64,000 nucleotides of DNA from Ramazzottius varieornatus (lineage: Eukaryota > Tardigrada > Eutardigrada > Parachela > Ramazzottiidae), in the NCBI GenBank assembly GCA_001949185.1, contig BDGG01000011.1, forward strand, positions 202,123 through 266,122, given 5' to 3'. The stretch's first letter is position 1. The number at the start of each line of letters is the position of its first letter. This document shows, piece by piece, positions 22,120 through 33,155 of the stretch. Below the pieces are notes generated by a model. That model saw nothing but the letters and a program-made list of their open reading frames with translations. It searched no databases and was not told the DNA's origin. The position numbers and the translations under genes were made by a program.

Positions 22120-23614
22120 ATGTGCACTGAAGCCAAGCCTATCTACCTCGGAGCCGAGCCATTCCTTCCCCACCAGTGGAACACCATCCCCAAGTACGGT
22201 CCATCGTACCCAGGTATGAAGACCTTCGAAGGACCCATGGCCGGACCCTACAACTACCCCACGGTCGGAAGCATCCCCGAATGGAAGCAAATGTACCCCG
22301 AGATCCCGTCTCCCGGTGCGTACTGGCAACCACCCACCACCAAGGTCCCAGGATACCCGTATCCTTACACTTGCAAGCCCGGTGAGTAACACCTACTCAA
22401 ACTTTCAAAAGCAATTTTGTTCCGTCAGGGTGGCGCAATTCGCGTATTTCACTGAAAGTGAAACTAACCGTTTTAGCTTCTCCTACGGTTTTCCAACCGG
22501 AACGTTGACGTTGTACAGAGACGCTTTTGTTACAGAGGGCGAATATTTCCCAGCCAAGCCATGGGAAACCAAGACCTGGGAGATGAAGAAGCCCTACGGA
22601 ACCATGCCTTGGGAGACCAAGCCCATGAACATGAGCTACTACAAGGACGCCATGTGCACCAAGGAGCCATGCTATCCTTATTACCAGCCCGGTAAGCGTT
22701 GTGTCTGTATCCTAAATCATGTCAGCTCTGCTCCTCACTGGCAAACCTCAAAGCACTGAAATTTGAAGCCAGCCATCAGGATCTTTGTCTGTGTTTCAGA
22801 GGCCGAGTACTACCCAACCAAGCCATTCGGACCCATGCCATGGGAGGTTAAGCCCAGCATGCCCATGACTTACTACAAGGACACCAAGGAAGGAAGCTTC
22901 CCATACAGCTTCCGTCCCGGTAAAAAGAGCTTGCTAACAAACTGGATGACTTGAACGAGACCTGTGCTAATCCGGTGTTGTTACTTTTGCAGAGTGGTTC
23001 CCCACCACCTATGGACCCAAGCCATGGGAAAACAAGACTGTCTTCCCCGGTATGCCTTTCTACAAGGAGTACATCAAGGATACATGCTACCCATACACCT
23101 ACAAACCAGGTATTCGCTGTTTAAATGCTGATAAAAATATTTCAAAGTGTCTTTTCAGCTTTCGAGTGAATTTCTAGCAGTGTTCTTACCAATACTGGTT
23201 TCTTGTGTTGCAGAGGGTGAATACTACCCATCCAAGCCCTGGGAGACCAAGCCATACGGGCCTTTCCCCATGTCGACTCCCGTCAGCCTGCCATACCCGC
23301 CCAAGTCGTACCCATACGAGAAGACGTATCCAGGCCAGCCATACTACGGACCCATGAACAAGCCATTCCCACCCACCATGTATCCATTCGACAAGGACTT
23401 CTACCCCACCATGCCCTACGGACCCAACATGTACCCGCTCGACCAAGAGACCGTGTACCCACGCAAGCCTTTCTACGGACCGGTCAACAAGCCATACGGA
23501 CCTTTCCCCGAGTACAAGACCGAGCCCAACTGGCACGGAGAGCTCCCTAACCAGTACACCTACGGATACGGAAACTTCCCCAACGGCCAGCAATCGTCCG
23601 TTCTCGGTGGATAG
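22120..23614 (+). CDS. Novel Tyr/Pro/Lys/Trp-rich modular repeat protein
   Basis: No family recognised. Five exons: 22120-22381, 22536-22691, 22800-22919, 22993-23109, 23214-23614; every intron is phase 1 and phases close to 351 residues. Each exon from the second onward opens with (E)xEYYPxKPWE-type sequence and exons 1-4 end in YPYxYxPG, so each exon is one repeat unit: EGEYFPAKPWETKTWE, EAEYYPTKPFGPMPWE, EWFPTTYGPKPWENK, EGEYYPSKPWETKPYG. Middle parts share Y-Y/F-K-D/E. The last exon is longer, with PYYGPMNKP/FYGPVNKPYGP repeats. There is no signal peptide or membrane helix in the predicted start (MCTEAKPIYLG). Codons end strongly in C or G (TAC, AAG, CCC, GGA aside), unlike neighbours, which together with the TATA box suggests high expression. 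A structural, cross-linkable or cuticle-associated role is possible but not shown. Confidence 0.85.
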
Positions 23615-23858
23615 AATGCCATGTTTCGTGTCAATAGAGCATGAGTAGGTTTTTCCTTTGAGTTTCTCTCATCCCGGATGTTTTGATTCATCGCTTCGAA
23701 TTATGTCGCCATAGAGTTTAGTTGAAGATTTATCCACAGTTCATTTTCCGAAAAGCCGAAACGTAGAAAACAAAAGCCAGATCGCACGCATGCAGTAACA
23801 GCCACGGTGTAGTCCAACCATTTTATCTAACAATTGCTCACGATAATGAGTGTATCGT

Positions 23859-25443
23859 TCAAAGTTTAGTGACGCGTCCCATGAAAATAACCAGTCCGCT
23901 TCGCTCATCTCGAATTACAAAAATGAAAGGATGGTCTGCGACGAAGTTAACAGGGTCGGGGTTGAAGGATGTCGCTGAGCCCAAAACGGAGGTGGCAGCC
24001 GCTGCTTCGGTACCCCGCTCGTTTACTTCTGCAAAAACATATCGTATGGTTTTATATGGTTTTCCGAAGTATGCTCGTTGATTTTTCTGAAATGCTTCCA
24101 GCAACCACATGCCAAAGCAGAAGGGCAGTTTAACTACGCGCGAAATGGAAGCCGATAATGCTAGCAAACCGTATGGTTCTTGCATCGGCGCTGACCTACT
24201 GTACAGTATGAGGCCATCTCGGCTGGACACAAGAACGAATGGGTTAGCCTGCACTACAAACAATAAACGTACCGATAAATGCCTGGTGGATGATATCCGA
24301 AACGAACAACGGTTTGACCGCCGAGATGCCCGTGAGATCCGCCGTATCTGGGTTGAACAGTTGAAAGATCCCTGAGAAGATGTTTCGCTGTAAAGCATCT
24401 TTGGGTTGCAGGGTCGTTGTAATGGTAAATTTTGGCAATATTAAACTATCGATAGTGCGATTTCTTGCTTCGCTCAAAAATCTGTCGGGAAAGCCAGAGA
24501 AAATAGACTGTTGAAAGTTTCTCAGCCCGTCAGCGCTTGCATCACGCGGAAGGAAAATCAGCAAGGATAGTTCGTTGGACTTGTAAGGAATGGAAACCAT
24601 CTGGAACGCGGGAACTCCAAGGGCGCATCCCATTTCTCCCGCCCTATCCAGGTAGAGCATTGTTGCTTTGAACTTCGACATCATATCCACCTGATTAGTC
24701 GATCCATCCAGGTTGGTAAACGGTCTTTTGCTTGTCAAACGTTCGTCGAACTCATCCGCCCAAGCGGCCTTGAAATATATGGCGTTCACAAGGACCAGCC
24801 TTGTAAATTCGTTAACCGAACCTTGAGGCAGTAGCTCAGTGATCTTGCTGTTGGTCTGCTGGGATACCCACTGGTTGATTTCACTTCTCGCGCCTTCTGC
24901 CTTGTTGATAAAGTCAGCCAAGCCAAGTGTACTGTTGAGACTGGTCTTGATTGTTCTGATGTACGAAGCCAACACGTCGAAAGTTTGTTCGATGTAAGCT
25001 CGATTCGCCAAAGATAAATCATAAGCGGCTGAACCGTTGATAACTGGACCTGGGCGAAAGACGTTGAGGATAGACTGAAAGCTAGCCAATACATCCACTC
25101 CTTGGCTGACCTGGTCCTGCAGACCTAACGCGGTGGTCATCTCATTTTTAGTATCGCCCTTCGCACCAGCGTAGACCAGCATCAACGCGGACACGATACT
25201 TGTTGGAGAGTAAAAGAAGTTTTGCGCGGCAATAGAGGGATCTTCGAGGATGAGCTTGTACAATCGGAGAGCAAAGTCATTCAGGGGTGCTTGAAGAGTG
25301 ACGGAAGTGTTTTGGTAGGGCGTGACGGTTGATGGGGTGGTCGTAGTCGTGGTGGAATTGTAGTTCCCATACGATCCATAAGCAGCTTGAGCATGTTTCG
25401 TAACAAAAAGCAGGAAAGCTATTGTCCCGACTAAACGATTCAT
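23859..25443 (-). CDS. Secreted serpin (inhibitory type)
   Basis: Serine/cysteine-protease inhibitor fold. Two exons, 25443-24273 and 24028-23859, phase 1, 446 residues. A signal peptide ([20 protein letters not shown]) and a Tyr/Thr-rich linker precede the serpin domain. Landmarks: [20 protein letters not shown] (breach helix), [19 protein letters not shown] and the C-terminal [13 protein letters not shown] with GRV. The intron falls just before the reactive loop. The hinge reads [15 protein letters not shown], the consensus of inhibitory serpins, so it should be able to insert its loop. The loop following the hinge ([16 protein letters not shown]) gives no confident P1 residue. It is one of three serpin copies on this strand; the next is a pseudogene at 29515-30383 and a second intact one is at 30970-32342. 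Confidence 0.95.
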
Positions 25444-27271
25444 TCTGTCGCTGGGTGGAGGAAAAGAGCAAATGTAGAGAGCTTTTCATTCGGATTACTA
25501 AATGCAAGATGATAAAGACAAAGTTTTACTCGGCATTCTAAGGAGAGTAGGTAGCAGACTGTTCTTCAGCGACTCTCTTCTTGTCAAGACTTGCGGGCAT
25601 TTCGGAAACTGAAAGAATGCCCGCTAGGTAGCCTGTTCTCCGCATCTGTAGCACCACATCCGGAAGTATTGACCCCAAATGGACTTACGTTGACACTTAC
25701 GGCAGAAGATGAATCAATTTTTTCTGCACCGACGGAAGTGGTCGTTAAATCGAGGCAGCACTGCAAGGAGATGGTGATGTACCCTACGACTGTGGTACAT
25801 GGGCCGCCAACCGACAACAGAAACACTGTATTATTCGTACAGACGGCTGACCTAATCATTGGTACACGGACAAAATTCTATGAGCGGCCGAAAGCGATCT
25901 GGGCCAGCTAAACCTGCCCAACACTGCCGCTTTCGGCCCATTCTAGAAATTTTTTTCATGCCAATAATTAGGCCAGCCAAAAGGTTTGTCCGTCAGATAC
26001 AGTATGCTGCTTTGACTGGTTATTCTTGATGGACAGGTTGTTGAGACTACTTCCGGGTTCGATAGGCGTATACAGCTGTATTCGAACCTACGTAAAAGTT
26101 TGATATCAACTGTAATACTTCTTGAACTATGCGAACTGCGTCACAGTACGCGTAGAGTTCACTGGTATGGTGACGCACACAGCACACTCTTATTATAACG
26201 TAATTTGCGAAGTTCGAGAAGCATTACAGTATATATCACCTTCCAGGTTCGAGCACAGGTTTACCCGCCTATCGAGTCCCGGAAGTAGTCTCAGCAACTT
26301 GTCCATCAATCAAAACAAGTCCGTCCAGTCGAAGCAACATACTGTGTTGGACAGACAGAATTTTGATGAAGCAATAGAATTGTCAAACTTTGGTGTGTTC
26401 GGAATGCATGCAGGAATCCTTTCTTTCATACGCTTCAGAGTTTTATGCCCTCTTGCGGACAAGTTTGTGAGTTTCGCCGCAGTGTTTTGAAAGATCTCAC
26501 GGTTCAGCGGTGTTTTTGCTGGCTACTTTCGCACCTTTATGTTGGTGCCGGAGGTGTTTCTTGGTTCTTCATTTTTAAGTTAGCTGTTTCAGGCTAGTTT
26601 TGTTGGCCGGTGATTCGATGCCTTCATCAGTGAGCCCCGCAACCTACGCTGCATATCAGAGTTCACACTGACACACACACGTAAAAAAATCTTCTGTCTC
26701 GAAGGGAGTAAGAATGGGCGTTACCGTTTCGCCGAAGTGTTGCGTGTCACGTATTGTCCCGATCAGACTGAGATGACTCGGCAAAAGGTGCACTGCTTCA
26801 AAGCCAGTACACCCGATACGAGGCCATCCCGCATTTCGTTCACGCTTCTTCGTACTCCATTGCCGTAACCAAGAAGTGATGTTACCGGTATTCCATAGAG
26901 AGCATCTTCCACAATTGGGTTTCTCCGAGTTCATCAATTTAACAGACAGGTAGAAACTATCAATACATGTAAGGACTCTTGCCTACGTACGTTTCCGGAA
27001 AACCAGTCTATCTGTAATTAAGCTCACTGCGTGGAGAGCACACTTTGAATGGAGCCGTACTGCGCAGTAATCAGTATCAGAAAATAATCACCGGTGTGAA
27101 AAGTTCGATCACCTGTGAAGCCATTTATTCGCATGCGGCCTGGTTTGACAAAGTTCTAAGCTGTATGACCGAGTGCTCGCGTGAACTAGTTGTTAGTTTT
27201 GCTCAGGAGACATTGTTGATGCGTCAACGTGTCCCCAGTTTTCGACTCTGATAAAATCCAGTGGGAAAAAG
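25444..27271. other. Intergenic between serpin and GPCR genes
   Basis: No coding exon supported. Contains the MITE at 26110-26229. A second inverted pair is visible around 25880-26090 and 26240-26300 (AGACTACTTCCGGG/CCCGGAAGTAGTCT type, near 26043-26058 and 26277-26292), so a larger foldback encloses the MITE. Confidence 0.4.
26110..26229. mobile_element. 120-bp MITE, Tc1/mariner-like ends (copy 1)
   Basis: Ends CTGTAATACTTCTTGAAC and its inverted partner TTCGAGAAGCATTACAG; a TA follows on the right but the left flank is AA. The whole unit resembles the element at 55352-55472, including the internal TGACGCA(C/T)ACAGCACAC block, showing one dispersed family. Confidence 0.65.
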
Positions 27272-28351
27272 ATGGTCTTTTTCCGGTCGTTGCTCAACTC
27301 TACGGAAGCCGATGTTCAGGACCCAGACCACGTTCTGAATACCAGTCTTCCTCATAACATTTCTGAAACCGCTACAGTTGTACCGGCGGCATGGTGGACG
27401 GTACTCTTTTACGCCTTGATGATCACGATAGCGATTGTTGGGAACCTACTGGTTATCCTTCTTGTTGCACTCTACCGAAAACTACGTACCCCCTTCAACT
27501 ACATTCTGTTGAACATCGCAGTGGCCGACGCGTTGGTTGGTCTCTTTTCGATGCCTCAGTATGCCGCAAGTTATCTTTACTTAGGATTGTGGTCTTTCTC
27601 TGATGCACAGTGCTCGTTCTGGATGTTCTTCGACTACTTCATGCCGGCAATTTCGTTATCCAGTATCGCAGCTCTGTCATGCGACCGCTGTTGGGCAGTG
27701 ACTTATCCAACAGCCTACCGAAACTACCACACCCATCGCAAAGCGTTCACCATCATTGGCATAACTTGGCTTTTTTCAGTCATTGGTGTTCTTCCCGGAT
27801 ATTCCTACACACGTTCGTACTTTGCAGACCAAAGCGTAAACCAGAGCTGTTCATGGAACGTCGATGGGTTGCCCGACTGGGCGACGGATTTTACCCCGCT
27901 GGCGGTGAACATCTGGATACCCTTCGCGATTACGCTTGCCTGTTATGTCGCTACTGTACTGAAGATATTGAACCTTCGTCTGAAACGGCAAGCCATCTTC
28001 CCGCATGCACTACCCGCAGCACAAAACTCAGCAGGCAGTCAAGGGAAATTCTTCAGAGCACGTCAGGACCGACAAGCGTTCAGAGTAGTGACATTATTGG
28101 TATGCGGGTTCTTCATCGCTTACATGCCCTGGACGATTTACTCAGTGCGCGCAGCGCTGCTGAAGTACGACGATCCAGCGATTTTTGGCGACCTGGCTTC
28201 GTGGATGAGCTACTCTTTATCGATGTTCAGTCCTTTCATATGCGGCGCTGGTAGTCGAGACCTACAGGAAGGGGTAAAGAAGCTTTTTGGAAGGGAAGAT
28301 CGTGGAAAGTTGAAGCGCTCGTCCATGAGAGTCAACACGATTGCAAACTGA
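27272..28351 (+). CDS. Rhodopsin-family GPCR, amine-receptor-like, atypical motifs
   Basis: Intronless, 359 residues, seven membrane helices. N terminus carries N-glycosylation sites (NST, NTS, NIS). Helix 1 has GNLLVILL (N1.50), helix 2 NIAVADALVGL (D2.50), helix 3 FFDYFMPAISLSSIAALSCD. Counting back 17 residues from the Asp of the DRY box gives an Asp at 3.32, the amine anchor of biogenic-amine receptors, and the C-A-V-T-Y-P stretch after it is also amine-receptor-like. The usual DRY is DRC, the CWxP of helix 6 is replaced by IAYMP, and NPxxY of helix 7 becomes SPFIC. The third intracellular loop is short. An opsin is unlikely, since no Lys sits at 7.43. Most likely an orphan related to muscarinic/trace-amine receptors; ligand unknown. 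Lack of introns suggests retroposition or simple single-exon lineage. Confidence 0.88.
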   Translation: MVFFRSLLNSTEADVQDPDHVLNTSLPHNISETATVVPAAWWTVLFYALMITIAIVGNLLVILLVALYRKLRTPFNYILLNIAVADALVGLFSMPQYAASYLYLGLWSFSDAQCSFWMFFDYFMPAISLSSIAALSCDRCWAVTYPTAYRNYHTHRKAFTIIGITWLFSVIGVLPGYSYTRSYFADQSVNQSCSWNVDGLPDWATDFTPLAVNIWIPFAITLACYVATVLKILNLRLKRQAIFPHALPAAQNSAGSQGKFFRARQDRQAFRVVTLLVCGFFIAYMPWTIYSVRAALLKYDDPAIFGDLASWMSYSLSMFSPFICGAGSRDLQEGVKKLFGREDRGKLKRSSMRVNTIAN

Positions 28352-28619
28352 GTGTCCGAGAATACTGCCGTTCTTGAGCACTCGTGCACTTGGTCCCTCA
28401 AGCCAACATGTACAGGCACGGGAAAGAATGTCACTGAGAGTGCGTGACCGCATGAACTTTGTTAAGTGGCCCGATAACAAAACACCCTTACAACACGTTG
28501 CAGCCTTGCATAAACTTGAAACACGTTCCGTGGAAGAGTCATCTCAACGCAGGGCTTCCTCGGCGAACTAAACATCTTGATATACAGCTGACTCGATTTC
28601 AAGCAATTTGTCGCATGAC

Positions 28620-29209
28620 TATGGGCGGCTATCGCCGCCATATGTCGTTTTCCAGTTTAACAGGTATTTCTGTCAAGTTCCAACGTTTGCTTGATATAAT
28701 GTCACGCATTNNNNNNNNNNNNNNNNNNNNNNNNNNNNNNNNNNNNNNNNNNNNNNNNNNNNNNNNNNNNNNNNNNNNNNNNNNNNNNNNNNNNNNNNNN
28801 NNNNNNNNNNNNNNNNNNNNNNNNNNNNNNNNNNNNNNNNNNNNNNNNNNNNNNNNNNNNNNNNNNNNNNNNNNNNNNNNNNNNNNNNNNNNNNNNNNNN
28901 NNNNNNNNNNNNNNNNNNNNNNNNNNNNNNNNNNNNNNNNNNNNNNNNNNNNNNNNNNNNNNNNNNNNNNNNNNNNNNNNNNNNNNNNNNNNNNNNNNNN
29001 NNNNNNNNNNNNNNNNNNNNNNNNNNNNNNNNNNNNNNNNNNNNNNNNNNNNNNNNNNNNNNNNNNNNNNNNNNNNNNNNNNNNNNNNNNNNNNNNNNNN
29101 NNNNNNNNNNNNNNNNNNNNNNNNNNNNNNNNNNNNNNNNNNNNNNNNNNNNNNNNNNNNNNNNNNNNNNNNNNNNNNNNNNNTATGGCGGCGATGGCCG
29201 CCCATACAT
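28620..29209. repeat. Assembly gap bounded by an inverted repeat
   Basis: Bases 28711-29183 are N. On either side lie TATGGGCGGCTATCGCCGCC and, inverted, GGCGGCGATGGCCGCCCATA (28620-28644 and 29184-29209). The two flanks pair with each other and each is itself nearly palindromic. A long hairpin or foldback element probably defeated assembly. Confidence 0.6.
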
Positions 29210-29514
29210 GACCACCAGCACCTGCTTCTGATAAAGTTCTGTCATTAATGGAAATTCCGGCAGGAATAAACATCGGTATTTGATGTTGATTAATGTACGA
29301 ATATCACGATTATGGAAGCGGGAATCTGATGAGTTGGGCATAAATTGGGATCGTTTGACTGCATCGATGGGCGACATCGGTGGAACTGGAGGTGGTAGAT
29401 GTACCGAGGAGGAAGTGACGGCTGGACGCATCAGCCTTCCACCTGTTCTTCTGAGGTGCACAGGTCCTGTTAGCGAGATTAGAGACAGATCCGCTTGATT
29501 TGAGTCGAATAGTT

Positions 29515-30383
29515 ACCTGATGCCGAGACTTTGTAAGGCTTCTGCGGGCATCTTGAACGACGAGATGGTAAACTGCGCCGAAGACGGACGAGCGATTATA
29601 CGCTTCGTCGTCTTGCTAAAGATGACGTCCAGTGGTATTATCGACATGAACGCGCCCTCGAGCGGGCTTAGATCAGCAACATCTTTCGGCACGAAAAGCA
29701 ACAACGAGAACTGCGCTCCTTCGAATGGGAGCACTGGCATCTGAAACGGCAGAAGAACCCAGTGCTCTGCGGCGAAGTTTTCAAAGTAAAACAGGTTCTT
29801 TATTAATCTTGTGCATCATAATATCCATTTTGCTTCTCGGGGCCGGCAAGGTGTTGAACTGCGCTTTGGAACTCGACGGCCCATGCAGTTAAAACAGATT
29901 GCATTGACCAAGACTAGAGCCGTGAAAGAGTTAACCGTTTCAGCCGGAATCTTTTGGTTCATGTGTTTTACCACCCACTGATTGATCTCATGTCTCGTTG
30001 CCTCAAAATAATCCGAAAATTAACCAGTCCAACTGTGCTGTTGAGGATGGTCGTAATCCAGGCCGTAAACGAAGCCAAGACGTCTAGAGTTTGCTCGATG
30101 TAACCACGATTCGCCAAAGACATATTAAAAGCAACTATGCCGTTGATAGTTGAGCCAGGACGACAGATAATAGTTACAGACTGGAAACGGGCCAGTGTGT
30201 CCCCTCCTTGCTTGACTTGGTTCTGCAGGTTGAACGCAATAGTCATTTCAATTTTAGTGTCGCCCTGCGCACCAGCGTCAAGGTGGGCATAATACTTGTT
30301 GGGAACTAGACAGGTTATTCGTCGAGGAAATAAGGTTGGAGGCGAAGAAGCTAGAATATAGCTGCAAGCCAAAATTGTTTAGT
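29515..30383 (-). pseudogene. Serpin pseudogene
   Basis: Minus-strand reading matches the 23859-25443 serpin piece by piece: DAGAQGDTKIEMTIAFNLQ against [48 protein letters not shown], then after a frameshift EINQWVVKHMN, LVLVNAICFNC, and later FEGAQFSLLLFVPKDVADL. The pieces lie in at least three frames with stops between them; the SPTSI region at the start is also broken, and no signal peptide or reactive-loop exon was found. It is closer to the first serpin than to the one at 30970-32342. It is dead, or at best a decaying copy; sequence errors alone would not explain this many breaks. Confidence 0.88.
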
Positions 30384-30969
30384 CACTTTGGCGGCTCCCA
30401 AAGACTCGATTCGGTGAGGCGGCTGTCCATGTTCAGGGAGGGTAAGTGTAGGTGAGAATGCTGTTGAGTCGCCTGCATGTCCCATAAGATTCCTAAGCGG
30501 CTTTGTCGAGCTGAAGCCCGAAAACAGAAGATACATAGCAAAGAACGAAAATCCCACACCTTTTCCCTTTAGTAACTCCGTACATAAGGCGAGACCACAG
30601 CCTTCTCCTCGGCTAGGAAAAACCACTTGCCGAGGTTTCGCCATGCTTGTGACGCTTCAAGGAATAAAGAAAACCTTAGACGCCGAGTCGTATACATCCC
30701 CATATTACGAACGTCAGGGATTGTTTGGTGTTTATAGAGATCGCAGGGATACTGAAGGGCTCTTCCCAATACTGCGGTAGCTCTTTCTGTGAACTTTGTT
30801 CGTGGCATTTAGCGTGAGCCGGTGTTTGACTTTTTGTGTGATTTCCCCAATCAACAAAGCCGATTTTGTTCCTCATCGAAGTAAGAGCAAGGTTGGCAAA
30901 CTAGCCCGATGAATCTTACTAAGCTGAGCAGAAGAACAATATTCCGTATAGCATTACATGAGAGTAAAA
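30384..30969. other. Intergenic between dead and intact serpins
   Basis: No exon or repeat recognised; probably 3' flank of the intact serpin and remains of the duplicated unit. Confidence 0.35.
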
Positions 30970-32342
30970 CTAAAACGAAGCAATTCTGCCCATAAACGTG
31001 ATTAGACCAGTCTTTTCGTGGCGAATGACAAACAGGAACGGATGATCGGCGCGGAATTCCACCGGAGGCAGGATGTCACGTTCGATGAACATGGCGGTGC
31101 GAGTCATCACTGCGGCGGTAGCGGCAGCCGCCTCTGTCCCTTTCTCGTTTACCTCTGGAGAAAAAGGAATGAAAACTATAGACCTCAACCTAACTACATT
31201 CTCACTCGAGCACCAGAGTTCATGATCTTACCGATGAAGGCTTTGTGGACAACTGCGGAAACTCGCATGGGCGAATCCGAAATACCACTAAAGTCCGCGT
31301 CGTTAAACATCTTTTCGACGCCCAGACTTTGCAACGTACTTCCCAAGTTGAAGGATTTCTCCACCTTGAACTTCGGCAGATACACATTAGCTTTTCTCTC
31401 CGTCATCCCTTTGTACACCACATCCAAGTTGGCCGCCGTCAGCGCCTTCTCCAAAGCCGGCAAGCCCTTCTTCTCTTTCGGCAAAAAGACCAAGAGAGAC
31501 AAGTCACCGGTCTTGTACGGAATAGCCAAGGTGTGGAATGCCGGCATGCCGTTCTTTGAACTCTCCAAATTATCGAAATACTGATACATCTTCCCGTTGA
31601 TATTCATCAGATCGACCTTCGAGTTCACCCCTTTCAGGTTGAAGAAATCTTCCTTCGTGGTAAACCCCTCGACGAACTGATTGACCCATGCCGCTTTGAA
31701 GTAGATGGCGTTGATGAGAACCATCAATGTCGAACTATCGATCGTACCTGGCTGTAGCAAGTTCTTGATCTTCCCATTAGTCTGGCTTTCCACCCACTTG
31801 TTGATCTCCTGTCGGACCGCGTTGGCTTTCGTGTGGAAATCCACAACGCCAACGGTACTGTTGAGTTTGTTGGATATGGTGTTGATGTAGTCTTTCTTGA
31901 CGTTTAGGGTCTTCTCGATGTAGGCACGGTTGGCTAACGACAGGTTGTAGGGAAGTTCGCCATCGAAGGAGGGTTGAGGTGGAGAGAAGACGGAAAAGGC
32001 CGTGCTGAAATGGTCTATGATTGTATCCGGGGACGAGCCTTGCAGGCGAAGAGCTTTGGCGATCTGGTCCTGGGTTGTTCCTTTAGCACCGGCATAAGCG
32101 AGAAGCAAGCACGACGAGATACTCAGAGGAGAGAAGAACAAGTTGGTCGAAGCGGCGTCGGATGATCCACTCAGGGCTTTGTACAAATCAAGGGAGAATC
32201 CATCGAGCGATGATCGGACATTGTCCTGGCTGGATACGGAGATGTCCGAGGACTTGCTCTTTGATTTCCCGGTGCTGGCTGCTTCGAACAAGCTGGCCGC
32301 CGCAATCAAGCACAGCGTCAGAGACAGCTTCAAGGAAGCCAT
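30970..32342 (-). CDS. Secreted serpin (inhibitory type), second copy
   Basis: Two exons, 32342-31232 and 31154-30970, phase 1, 431 residues. The signal peptide [21 protein letters not shown] is followed by a Ser/Lys-rich linker. Serpin landmarks: [62 protein letters not shown], and the C-terminal [20 protein letters not shown]. The intron position (before the reactive loop) is identical to that of the 23859-25443 gene, confirming common origin. The hinge reads [16 protein letters not shown], inhibitory consensus; the following loop [15 protein letters not shown] contains an Arg that could act as P1 against trypsin-like proteases, which is inference from position only. Lies head-on to the broken dehydrogenase across an 800-base gap. 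Confidence 0.95.
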
Positions 32343-33155
32343 ATTGGGATGTAGGAGAGCAACAATACAAAGACGACCGAAGCTGCGACTGTCAAGGTGA
32401 AAACTATGCGGTTTGGAAGGAAGGGCTTCTTTGGTGGAAAATCAAGATTTCTGATGCCGATGGCGATGAAACAGTCTAAAGTCTGGCGCTTTATCTTACT
32501 TGACTGGTTGAACATCTGTGCAGACGAGGTGACTGAAGTCTGAAATAACAAACATTTGTCTCGATAGACACCTGTGGAAGACGTAACGTTTTGGTCGAAA
32601 CTTTTATCCATTGAATAGTCAGTATTTCTGATACGTTTGGCACTGGCAGGGTGTTTATTGTTTTTATGTAATCTTCAACTTGAATGTCAGTATCAACAAT
32701 CGATATGAGTTGCGGGCAGTCAGCACAATTCAAGCTTCGGAAGCCGGAAATGACGTTTCTTCAACCGCAACGGCTATGCAACGGAAGCTTGACTCAAAAC
32801 TGGGGCAGAAGTTCGCCGGGACCTGAGGACCTCAAACTCCGTCTTGGCTGAAGTCAAATACTGCTCGCTGATACTGCACTTTGGTGAACACCCTAAAAAG
32901 ATTTTCATAATAAAGACATCACGCTTGTTACTTGTAGCTTACACATAACACTGTCTGACACGGACCCCGTACACGTAATCGCGACGAGCGCGGCGGGCTT
33001 TTAAATATTAAAAGTGGCTATACAGAAAAGCCACAAGCTGAACACAGCTGATCAGCTGTTCAGGCTCAACTTCGTCAGTTCTCAAGATAGTTCAATTCCC
33101 GCTGGATCTTTCTCTTCCATGTTTCAAGTGGTAGCTGAGAGCGTTTTGAGAAACA
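32343..33155. other. Intergenic, promoter side of serpin copy
   Basis: No coding exon seen. Nothing recognisable beyond the immediate upstream region of the serpin. Confidence 0.35.

Noticed and set aside
27272-28351. Opsin
   Set aside because: No retinal-binding Lys in helix 7 and the helix 3 Asp is that of amine receptors.
28459-29461. Long open frames across the N gap on both strands
   Set aside because: They consist mainly of unknown bases and carry no information.
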